Of a stretch of DNA of 64,000 nt, positions 52,825-60,292 are shown in pieces (positions within the stretch are counted from its first letter, which is position 1; every line of letters begins with the position of its first letter). A model generated the notes under the pieces. The model was given only the letters and a program-made list of their open reading frames with translations, was not told the DNA's origin and searched no databases. The translations under genes and the position numbers were made by a program. Source of the DNA: Methanocella_A sp963792125 (GTDB lineage: Archaea; Halobacteriota; Methanocellia; Methanocellales; Methanocellaceae). The DNA lies in contig CAWBVA010000013.1 in assembly GCA_963792125.1 (NCBI GenBank), forward strand, positions 124,001-188,000, given 5' to 3'.

Positions 52825-53586
52825 ATGAAATGGGAGCGCGTTGCAATCGTTTTCATCGTCGCCATATCGATAGCCGTGTTTATCATCACCGCGTTCCACA
52901 TGCCTGCCGTGCCGCAAATGCAGCCGATCACTATCGAGGCACCGCAGGCCGGTGCAGGCCTGGTCACCCAGGCCGGTTATATGATCATCTCGGGCCTGCT
53001 GGCCGGGTTCAGCCCGTTACTTTTCCTTGCGTCGCTGTTCCTGGGCACGCTGATGTTCGTCTACAACAAGAGTCGGGTTTCCCGGTATACGCGGTATTAC
53101 GTCATCGGCGCCTTCGTGATCTTCTTCGCCTTCGAGTACCAGATGACACTCCCCGGCGGTGTCGACGACAGCCTCTTCGGGTTCCAGATGATGATGATCA
53201 TGGCCGTCCTCTGCCTCCTGCTCGCACTGCTCGCGCTGGAGTTCTCTCCCGGGTTCGCCTCCAGGGCTGCCCGAAATGAAAACATCCGCGTCACCTATTT
53301 CATCTTCATTGGCGCACTGGTTGCGCTGGTGATCGTACTCTACGGCGGCGGCGCCGGCGTGCCGGCCATCGCCTATGCCGCATCCACCGGCCACGCGCTT
53401 ACTGAGCTGTTGATCTATAACCTGTGTGCCATGGTGCCTTCGGTCGCATTATTCGCTGTGCTGAGTATGAACCGCATCGGCCTGCGCACCCGGCTGGCCA
53501 ACAACCGGGAGAGCATCCTGCTCATCGGCACGATCATCCTGGTACTTTCACTGTTAGTCGTCGAAGTACTCTCGATTCTTTCTTGA
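52825..53586 (+). CDS. Polytopic membrane protein
   Basis: 253 residues with about seven membrane helices, including VAIVFIVAISIAVFIITAFH, MIISGLLAGFSPLLFLASLF and YNLCAMVPSVALFAVLSMNR. The second resembles the GFSPC helix of CcdA-like thiol transporters, but the Cys is replaced by Leu. ATG 52825 has GGAGGGG 5-6 bases upstream. Identity beyond membrane protein is not secure. Confidence 0.7.
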   Translation: MKWERVAIVFIVAISIAVFIITAFHMPAVPQMQPITIEAPQAGAGLVTQAGYMIISGLLAGFSPLLFLASLFLGTLMFVYNKSRVSRYTRYYVIGAFVIFFAFEYQMTLPGGVDDSLFGFQMMMIMAVLCLLLALLALEFSPGFASRAARNENIRVTYFIFIGALVALVIVLYGGGAGVPAIAYAASTGHALTELLIYNLCAMVPSVALFAVLSMNRIGLRTRLANNRESILLIGTIILVLSLLVVEVLSILS

Positions 53587-53604
53587 GGGCTCTGAGGTTT
53601 CAAA

Positions 53605-54558
53605 TTATGTAAAATGAGACAGGGTCAGGTGTCCTTTTCGCAGGGCAACGGCCTCGATGCCCAGCTTCTCCCGGATGTCGCGGGCCAGTTGTTTGTCGGA
53701 GCCATGGAAGGTGTAGACCATCTCCGGGCCTACGCGTCGTGTAAACTCCATCAGCTCGTCGTAGTCGGCGTGGTCGGATAGCGGGAAGGCCGTGTCCGTC
53801 CTGGCGGCGTACCTGTGGCCCTTATCGACGGCCCAGCCCGAGACTGAAGCGGTCCGGGCTCCGGAGGCGAGGAACTTTTTTACCTTAGGGTCATTGCGGC
53901 CGGCCGATGACGTCACTATGACCACAGGGCCCTCCGGCTCGTCCGGTACCGGCCGGGCGTCAAAGTTGTGCCCGAATTGCGCGAGGACAGTATTCATCTT
54001 GATGATCGGTACGGTAGCGTACAGGTCGAAGCCGCTCATCTCGGACAACACTTCCTGTGCCTTGCCGAAGGTATAAGCGTAGATGACCGAGTGGAGGTCT
54101 TTCGCCGCGTTGTCCTCGGCCCAGTCCCTCATGGACTTCACTACCTCTTCGGTCGGAGGAAACACGTATTTGTCCCGGCCGAATGTGGACTCGATGATCA
54201 GGGCGTCGGCTTTGACGGGCTGTGCGCCCGGAGAAAAGTACTTAGGCCTGGTGCACAGGTCCCCGGTATATAAAACTTTCCGCTCGCCCTCGATGAGGAA
54301 CATAGTAGAGCCGGGCACGTGCCCCGAGTCGAGCAAGGCTACGTCAGTGCACTCCGCCACCGGGAGCCGCGAGCCGGTCCGCTCGCCTGCGATGGCCCCG
54401 GTGATCTCCGAACACACGATGCTGCCGTTGAACGATGACGGCACGTGATCGAAGTGGGCGTGCGAGACGAGGTTCACGGAGTCCTTCGCGCAGCGCCGCG
54501 GATCACAATGGTACTGCCTGCCGGAGAAGACGGATATGCCGTTGTCGAGGTAGATCAT
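53605..54558 (-). CDS. Beta-CASP metallo-beta-lactamase-fold nuclease (mRNA 3'-end processing-like)
   Basis: 317 residues. Metal ligands in LVSHAHFDHVPSSF, DSGHVPGSTMFLIEG and VLYTGDLCTRP; then a beta-CASP domain with IIESTFGRDKYVFPP, SAGRNDPKVKKFLASG and PLSDHADYDELMEF, as in the archaeal exonuclease-like relatives of CPSF/Ysh1. Probably processes RNA or DNA ends. ATG 54558 has GGGAGC. In-frame sequence upstream to about 54680 is open but lacks a start, so the N-terminus may be incomplete. Confidence 0.85.
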   Translation of the reverse strand: MIYLDNGISVFSGRQYHCDPRRCAKDSVNLVSHAHFDHVPSSFNGSIVCSEITGAIAGERTGSRLPVAECTDVALLDSGHVPGSTMFLIEGERKVLYTGDLCTRPKYFSPGAQPVKADALIIESTFGRDKYVFPPTEEVVKSMRDWAEDNAAKDLHSVIYAYTFGKAQEVLSEMSGFDLYATVPIIKMNTVLAQFGHNFDARPVPDEPEGPVVIVTSSAGRNDPKVKKFLASGARTASVSGWAVDKGHRYAARTDTAFPLSDHADYDELMEFTRRVGPEMVYTFHGSDKQLARDIREKLGIEAVALRKGHLTLSHFT

Positions 54559-54827
54559 CAGGCTCCCGTTCACGCTCTTCCTTGAAATAGTTGTCCTGGC
54601 CGGTCTGACAGCGACGTTTCCCGGCAGGATGGAAAGCGACTCCTGCGGGATGTCCGGTTCAGCGGTGGCTTTTTTATGTATATGTAATTATAAGGGAGTT
54701 TTTTCTTCTTAGCTAAAGGTAATTAAAAGCGCTACAATGCCCTGTTAATCAAAAGCTTTATATCCAATCGTTTTTAAGTAACATATAGTCATTTATCAGG
54801 TATTTTTTCTCGAGGAGGTGTAAAAGC

Positions 54828-55037
54828 ATGAAAGAACTTCCCGTCGCATCCGTGGACAGGATCATCAGGAACGCCGGCGCAGACAGGGTCAGTGAAGACG
54901 CCAAGGAGGCGCTCGCCGTGATCCTGGAGGAGTACGGCACCAAAGTATCGTCTGAAGCTATCAAGCTCTGCAAGCACGCCGGCCGCAAGACCGTCAAAGA
55001 AGAAGACATCAAGTTAGCTTCTCAGCGGCTTCATTAA
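54828..55037 (+). CDS. Archaeal histone
   Basis: 69 residues, histone fold only: ELPVASVDRIIRNAGADRVS then LAVILEEYGTKVSSEAIKLC and the terminal GRKTVKEEDIKLASQRL. DNA-binding residues of archaeal HMf-type histones are conserved. A strong ribosome site GAGGAGGTG precedes ATG 54828, and a TATA-like GCTTTATATCC lies near 54753. Packages DNA as tetramers or longer polymers. Confidence 0.96.
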   Translation: MKELPVASVDRIIRNAGADRVSEDAKEALAVILEEYGTKVSSEAIKLCKHAGRKTVKEEDIKLASQRLH

Positions 55038-55107
55038 GCTCCAGTGGCGGACGGCATGGCCGGCCGCCAATCATTCTGTTTTTTATCATGTTTTCAGGAC
55101 TGCCTGA

Positions 55108-56151
55108 TTACTTGAGCCCTGGCTCTTCATAGGTGACGACATAGCGGTCGCCTGAAAATTTGATCTCTTTGACTGCGGGCAGTTCGATGTCCGTTTCCTG
55201 CCCCGTCACGACCGGGAACCCGTAAGCTTTCGACCGGTAGGCCGGGGCCTTGCCGCCGTCACGCAGCCGGACATTGACAAACGCTTCATGTCTGGCCAGC
55301 CTTTCGCTGACCATGCCATGGCACAGCTCTTTCAGCCCTTCGACCCTCGACTCTATGGCTGGCCGGAGGCCGGGATCGACCTCGTATCCGGCAGAGTTCC
55401 TGCCTGCAGCTATCGCCGCAAACATCGTAGTGCCCGTGCCGAGGAACGGATCGAGCACGTGATCGCCCTGCACCGAGAACATGTTTATAAGGCGGTATGG
55501 CAGGTCGAACGGGTATGCCCCGGACCGTTCCCTGGCGCCGTTGAGGCGCTGCGACGTCCCCTTCAGGTCCTCCCAGACGTCGGAAAACCAGGCGTTGCGC
55601 TCCTCCCAGAAATATGCGCTCCTGTGCCTCGCCTGCCGGTCCTCCGGGGAAAATGCCCTCGTGCCGCCCTTGCGGAATACCCTGATATGCTCGTGCTCAA
55701 GCGTCACATAAGCGTTAGGGGGCAGCATGCCCGACCCCATGAACTTGTTAGGCTTATTGGTCTGCTTCCTCCACATGACGGGCGGCAGCTCGTCGTACCC
55801 GGCCTCGTGAAAAAAGCCGGATATTCTCGTATGGTTGGAGTACAGCCGGAACGCACCGCCGAGTGCCCGTGTCGCGTCGCCGACGTTGACGCACACGATG
55901 CCCGAAGGGGCAGTAGCCCGGTCCACCTCGCGCCAGACCCGGTCCAGCTCCCGGTGCATCAGCTCGTGAGCGAGTTTCCCGTCACCCGAATCCAGGGCTG
56001 CCTTTATTGACGGGTTCAGGGAGCAGAACAAGCTGTCCCACATCTCGATCATCGGGTAGGGTGGCGAGGTCACCGTCAGGTGGACGGAGCCCGGGGCCAC
56101 GTCGCTCATCTGGCGGGCGTCTTTGAAGAACAGCCGGTGTTCGGTGATCAT
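55108..56151 (-). CDS. DNA methyltransferase, DNA-(cytosine-N4/adenine-N6) type
   Basis: 347 residues. Catalytic motif IV TSPPYPMIEMWD near the N-terminus and AdoMet-binding motif I VLDPFLGTGTTMFAAIAAGR near the C-terminus: the beta-class permuted order of N4-cytosine/N6-adenine enzymes. It starts at ATG 56151 (MITEHRLFFKDARQMSD), 4 bases after the corrected panE stop. No restriction enzyme gene is adjacent, so an orphan or regulatory methylase is likely. The apparent fusion with PanE is a frameshift artefact. Confidence 0.9.
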   Translation of the reverse strand: MITEHRLFFKDARQMSDVAPGSVHLTVTSPPYPMIEMWDSLFCSLNPSIKAALDSGDGKLAHELMHRELDRVWREVDRATAPSGIVCVNVGDATRALGGAFRLYSNHTRISGFFHEAGYDELPPVMWRKQTNKPNKFMGSGMLPPNAYVTLEHEHIRVFRKGGTRAFSPEDRQARHRSAYFWEERNAWFSDVWEDLKGTSQRLNGARERSGAYPFDLPYRLINMFSVQGDHVLDPFLGTGTTMFAAIAAGRNSAGYEVDPGLRPAIESRVEGLKELCHGMVSERLARHEAFVNVRLRDGGKAPAYRSKAYGFPVVTGQETDIELPAVKEIKFSGDRYVVTYEEPGLK

Positions 56152-56155
56152 GCCT

Positions 56156-57048
56156 TCAGTGACCGTCCCTTTTCTCAATGCCTTTGACCAGCGCGGTGAG
56201 CGTATCGTTGACCGGGGTCGAATACCGTATCTGCGTCCCATCTCGCAGACTTTGCCGTTCAGCGCGTCGATCTCGGTGCGCCTGCCCCGGGAGACGTCCT
56301 GCAGCATCGACGACCGGTTGCCGGCCGTCTCCCGGATGACCCGGAAAGTTTGTTCCACAGGGTCGACACCAGTCTTTATTCCCGCGGCTACAGCGACCGC
56401 GGCTGCCTCAGAGACGGCAGAAGCGGCCAGCGATTTAAGCGCGCGCACCTCCAGCAGCATGCCGTTCGACAGGCCGGTGATGGCCGTTATGGCGTTGATG
56501 CCCACGTTGGCATACATCTTTTCCCACTGCGCCACCCGGATGTCCTCTGCTATACTTGCTTTCAGCCCTGCTTTTGTCAATGCGAGCAGTGGGAGATCCA
56601 GACGATCACGGGCGCCCTGGTCGACAGCCCCGAGAACTGTCTCGGTATATCCGGCCACTTGCACCTTCCCGGGCTCCAGGAACGTGACGCCGCTGTATGA
56701 CACGCCCACGGCAACCCGGCATTTTCCCAGGACGGCCGACGCCGCCTCGTCAGGGCCAAGGCCGTTGTGAATGATCACTACGATCGTGCCGGGGTTCACC
56801 GGCAGGCCTTTTACCGCACTGGCAACATCGTACGATTTCACCGTGACAAAGACCACATCCGATAGTACCGGTACCGCGGAGATCGCCGGCCTGGCGCTGA
56901 CCGCCATGACACCCTTAACGGAAATCCCATGCCGAAGCGCAGGGACGTCCTTTTCCCGGCAGACAAGAGTGACGTCCTGCCCGGACGCGGCCATCATGGC
57001 GCTATAGAAAGTCCCCAGCGCACCGGCCCCGATGACGCTGATCTTCAT
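56156..57048 (-). CDS. panE: Ketopantoate reductase-like protein, frameshifted by -1
   Basis: NADPH-dependent reductase making pantoate for coenzyme A. N-terminal Rossmann MKISVIGAGALGTFYSAMM, VVIIHNGLGPDEAASAV, and catalytic-domain motifs KMYANVGINAITAITGLSNG and REIDALNG-type TEIDALNGKVCEMGRRYGI. One base is missing near 56220; restoring C gives GIPTPVNDTLTALVKGIEKR and a TGA at 56156 (297 residues), the canonical PanE end. A TATA-like GATATACA lies about 20-30 bases upstream of ATG 57048. Paralogues with other substrates exist. Confidence 0.88.
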
Positions 57049-57090
57049 GATAGCCATGTAGTAAAGCCTTGTATATCTTGCTTTCCGAAA

Positions 57091-57130
57091 CACAGAGGCC
57101 ACAAAGGGCATTGAGGATACAGAGGGCAAT
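57091..57130. repeat. CACAGAGG-type repeat fragment
   Basis: ACACAGAGGCCACAAAGGGC then TGAGGATACAGAGGGCA, a single arm between panE and the following minus-strand gene. No partner arm seen. Confidence 0.6.
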
Positions 57131-57145
57131 CAAAATCAGATATAT

Positions 57146-57514
57146 TTACTCTGCCTTGGGCTCCTCGATCTTGAAGACTTCCTTGAACCGGTCCTCGTTG
57201 AGCATGAGGCGTATCTTGGGTCTGCCGTAGGGCGCCCGGACATTTTCCTCGTAGATGACCCCGATGCCTTCCAGGTAGTCCTTGCGGCGCGAAAAGGTAG
57301 CCTTGGAGGCTAACTGCGTGTGCTCGCCCCAGGCGACTACGTCGAAGAAAAGCTCCTCGTTGATGGCCGCCGCCAGCAGCAGGACCGCGACGAGGTCAAG
57401 CGTATTCGGCTTCAGCACGGTATACCGGTTATCCGACAGCAGCTTGCTGAGCTTGATGAAATCCTGGATCGTGTTATGTCCCAGGAGCGCATGCGCGGCG
57501 TCGGAGTGTTCCAT
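57146..57514 (-). CDS. Winged-helix regulator-like protein (DUF5821-like)
   Basis: 122 residues. N-terminal helices (MEHSDAAHALLGHNTIQDFI), a middle NTLDLVAVLLLAAAINEELF, and a C-terminal winged helix with TQLASKATFSRRKDYLEGIG and YGRPKIRLMLNEDRF. The pattern matches archaeal DUF5821/TbsP-type putative regulators, recalled from family knowledge, not checked. ATG 57514; sequence upstream to 57673 is a shadow of hflX. Confidence 0.6.
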   Translation of the reverse strand: MEHSDAAHALLGHNTIQDFIKLSKLLSDNRYTVLKPNTLDLVAVLLLAAAINEELFFDVVAWGEHTQLASKATFSRRKDYLEGIGVIYEENVRAPYGRPKIRLMLNEDRFKEVFKIEEPKAE

Positions 57515-57584
57515 GGATAGTGCTATATTAAGTGGGGATATAACTAGCTTTTGCTTTATATTCAATCGATAAAAATGCCGCCGC

Positions 57585-58878
57585 CTATGCCTGATTTGAT
57601 CCCTGTGCCGTGCACGCTGGCGGCATCCTGGAGAGGCGCTGCTCGAGCTTGCGCAGGACCGTCTCGCGGGCATCGATCGAAGCCCTGATGCACGGGTGTC
57701 CTCCGTCGTCTACGCCGTATTCCACGCCCCTGACGATCGCGGCCTCGTGCAGCCATGAAAGCAGTGAGATGCCCTCTTCCGTAGAGGGCAGCGTCACCAC
57801 GGTACAGGCCCATTTAGGCAGGTACCGGGACATGAGCAGCTGCAGCTCGTCCAGCCCTTCGCAGGTCTTCGCGGAAATCATGACAGGGTTGGGCGCTAGA
57901 TGGGCGATGGCGTCCTTTGTCCTCTGCAGCTCCGCAGGGTCAGCTTTGTCGCACTTGTTCAGCGCAGTGATCACTGGCACCGGCCCGATTTCCTCCCACA
58001 TGGTGTCGTGGCAGGTGACCAGCTTGTCGAGTACGGCCTCCGCCGGCTCGCTCGCGTCCACGACGAGGATGATCAGGTCGGCCTGATAGATTTCCTCCAG
58101 CGTCGAGCGGAATGCTTCGACCATGAAGTGAGGCAGGCCCTTGATGAAGCCGACCGTGTCGGTCAGCAGCGTCCGGCGGCCGTCCAGCTCCAGCAGCCGC
58201 GTGGTCGGCACCAGCGTGGTGAACAGCTGGTCCTTCATGACGACAGCCTCGCCGGTCAGCGCGTTCATCAGGGTGCTCTTGCCCGCATTGGTATAGCCTG
58301 CGAGCGCGACCATGTCGAACCCGCGCTCCTTGCGCTGGCGCCGGGTCTGGCCCTGTCGTTTCCGGATCACTTCCAGGTCAGCCTGTATCTTCGCAATTTT
58401 CCCGGTGATCTCGCTCTCGTAGATGTCCGCCTGGTACCTGCCCAGGCCTTTGAAGCCAGGCTGCTCGCCCTTTTTTAGCCAGCGTGACTTTTATGCGTGC
58501 CTTCGGGCGCTCGTAGATCAGGCTGGCCAGCTCTACCTGCAGTTTCGCTTCGCGTGTGCGCGCCCGCTTTGCGAATATCTCCAGGATGAGGTTGAACCGG
58601 TCGATGACCTCGACCTTGCAGACTTTCGAGAGATTGTATATCTGCACGGCGCTGAGCCTGTCGTCGAAAATGAGCTTGTCGGGCTTTTCCTGCTCCACGA
58701 GGACGGCGATTTCCTCGACCTTGCCTTTGCCCACGTTGAAAGCCTTGTCGGGCGTGCGCACCTGCGACACGCGGTCAAGGATCTCGTAGCCGGCCGAATG
58801 CGCGAGCTCTTCAAGCTCGTCGAAGCTGGCGTCCTTATCCTTCGGGTCTATCCTCTTTACAAGTATTGCTGTCGACAT
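57585..58878 (-). CDS. hflX: GTPase HflX, frameshifted by +1
   Basis: Ribosome-associated GTPase. N-terminal HflX domain: SFDELEELAHSAGYEILDRV, then NVGKGKVEEIAVLV and DRLSAVQIYNLSKVCKVEVI. G domain: G1 LAGYTNAGKSTLMNA, G3 LLTDTVGFIKGLPH, G4 ALNKCDKA. Frames break in AAAAAAGGG (58468-58476); shortening by one base gives LAKKGEQPGFKGLGRYQADI and a 430-residue product. ATG 58878 has AGGAG and overlaps the DUF2209 gene by 44 bases. Confidence 0.93.
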
Positions 58879-59248
58879 CGATCTCCTGTAATAGCCGGTG
58901 CACCGCGAGTGAGACGTGATGCGCGACCTCTATGGCTCTACGCTCTCCAATGCTCTCCGCGTATTTGTACTTTCTACCGAGCAGGACCTCGACGCGCCAT
59001 TCGGGATAGCCGTAAAACTCTCCGTACTCACTTACGATCACGCCGTCGAAACGCGCGGCAGCGGCACTGATCACGCCCGCCACCTCCTCAACCGAGACGT
59101 CCCCGGCGAAACGGCGGACGATCTTCATGTCGTCGATGTGCTGGATGTTGAGCGGCGACAGCTCTGCGGCGATGGCGACACAGACTAAAAGATAGCGCCC
59201 GTCGGGCATTTTATGCCGCCCGGAGATGTCGATGGCCACGACCTGCAT
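58835..59248 (-). CDS. DUF2209-family protein
   Basis: 137 residues starting MQVVAIDISGRHKMPDGRYL, with KIVRRFAGDVSVEEVAGVIS and EYGEFYGYPEWRVEVLLGRK, matching the archaeal DUF2209 family. The opening VVAIDISG and the acidic pattern suggest an RNase H/actin-like nucleotide-binding fold, but no function is known. ATG 59248 has GGAGC upstream. Overlaps hflX on the same strand and is probably co-transcribed with it. Confidence 0.8.
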   Translation of the reverse strand: MQVVAIDISGRHKMPDGRYLLVCVAIAAELSPLNIQHIDDMKIVRRFAGDVSVEEVAGVISAAAARFDGVIVSEYGEFYGYPEWRVEVLLGRKYKYAESIGERRAIEVAHHVSLAVHRLLQEIDVDSNTCKEDRPEG

Positions 59249-59304
59249 TGTACCGCTCCTGTGTAATAAAGAGAAGCGAAGCGCGAAAAGCCTTGCGCTG
59301 TTGA

Positions 59305-59513
59305 GGTCACGGAGGTTCCAAGAGGGCACGGAGTTCTTACACAGCACAGAGGACACAGAGGTCACAGAGGTACGACACAGAGGACTTTATAAGAAAAAGG
59401 CTGATGCGATGAGAGCCCTGTTATTAAAATAAACCTCTGTGCATTCCTCTGTGTCCTTTGTGACCTCTGTGGCTGAGAGTCTCTGCTGACCTCCTGACAA
59501 CCTCTGATGACCT
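59305..59513. repeat. Long palindromic CACAGAGG repeat element (copy D)
   Basis: Left arm GGTCACGGAGGTTCCAAGAG then CACAGAGGACACAGAGG and GTCACAGAGG; right arm CCTCTGTGTCCTTTGTGACC and CTGAGAGTCTCTGCTGACCT. The loop contains AGAAAAAGGCTGATGCGATG and GAGCCCTGTTATTAAAAT, shared with copies A and B. It starts about 55 bases upstream of the DUF2209 start and ends at the corrected nitroreductase stop. Confidence 0.92.
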
Positions 59514-60030
59514 CTAAAAGGGCGGCGAGGAGCCCCGGTAGCTGTACTTCTCCATTGAAGACGAGGTCGTCGAAATTTTTCCTGGGCCGGGAGTCCGGAG
59601 ACTCGGCCGGGTACCCCATGGCCAGGCAGGCTACGACCTTCATGTCCTGCGGGATGTGGAGCAGCGATTTCAGGTGGTCTTCGTTATAGTAGCCAAGGTA
59701 GCAGGAGCCGATGCCGTTGTCCCAGGCCGTCAGGACCATATTCTCGAGGGCGATGGCCGCGTCGATCTGGTACCACTTATCCTGCGGGTCGCCGATGCTG
59801 ACAATGAAAACGTCACAGCCAGCCACGTAGTCGCAATTGTTACACGCAATAGCGATAGACTTCTTCTTGTCCCGGTCCCGGACGACGATCACCGACCATG
59901 GCTGGCGGTTCGCTGCTGAAGGGGCCATGCGGCCGGCCTCCATTATTTTGCGTGCCAGATCGTCTGGAATGTGACGGTCCTCGTACTTCCGTATGCTCCT
60001 CCGGGTCTCGATGGCCTTGAAAACGTCCAT
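59514..60030 (-). CDS. Nitroreductase-family FMN protein, frameshifted by +1
   Basis: 171 residues after correction. FMN-binding N-terminus FKAIETRRSIRKYEDRHIPD, MAPSAANRQPWSVIVV, and ENMVLTAWDNGIGSCYLGYY; ends LVFNEKYSYRGSSPPF at TAG 59514-59516 once one base is removed near 59552. Uncorrected, the frame runs into the palindromic repeat to 59362 with a meaningless tail. NAD(P)H-dependent reduction of quinones or nitro compounds is likely; substrate unknown. Confidence 0.88.
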
Positions 60031-60114
60031 GGGCTTACCTGATATTAATATAATTTTTATAATATAAAAAATATGCGTATCGAAAAACAGGCATCTATTC
60101 GCACCGGGATACGG

Positions 60115-60247
60115 AGATCAGTTATAATCCGCAGAGTTCGCAGAGGGGCGCAGAGAGCGCAGTTACACTTTTAGAGGGCGCTGTCGAAAATATAAAAAAC
60201 CGCGTTCTCTGCGCCCCTCTGCGAACTCTGCGGCCTATAACTGATCT
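60115..60247. repeat. Near-perfect long inverted repeat (GCAGAG variant)
   Basis: Arms of about 45 bases: GATCAGTTATAATCCGCAGA and GTTCGCAGAGGGGCGCAGAG at the left, CTCTGCGCCCCTCTGCGAAC and CTGCGGCCTATAACTGATCT at the right, with a 40-base AT-rich loop. Distinct subfamily from the CACAGAGG copies but the same architecture. Fills the spacer between nitroreductase and the ATPase stop. Confidence 0.92.
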
Positions 60248-60292
60248 TTGCGTTCGGGATCGCACGCGCAAACACCGCAGGAGTCGGCCGTA

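Noticed and set aside
55108..57129. A 673-residue fused ketopantoate reductase-DNA methyltransferase
   Set aside because: The junction residues are not family-like; one restored base gives the normal PanE end and a separate methylase start, so I split it into two genes.
59362..59513. A 50-residue C-terminal extension of the nitroreductase
   Set aside because: It is the translation of a palindromic repeat following a frameshift; the corrected frame stops at 59514 with a normal family end.
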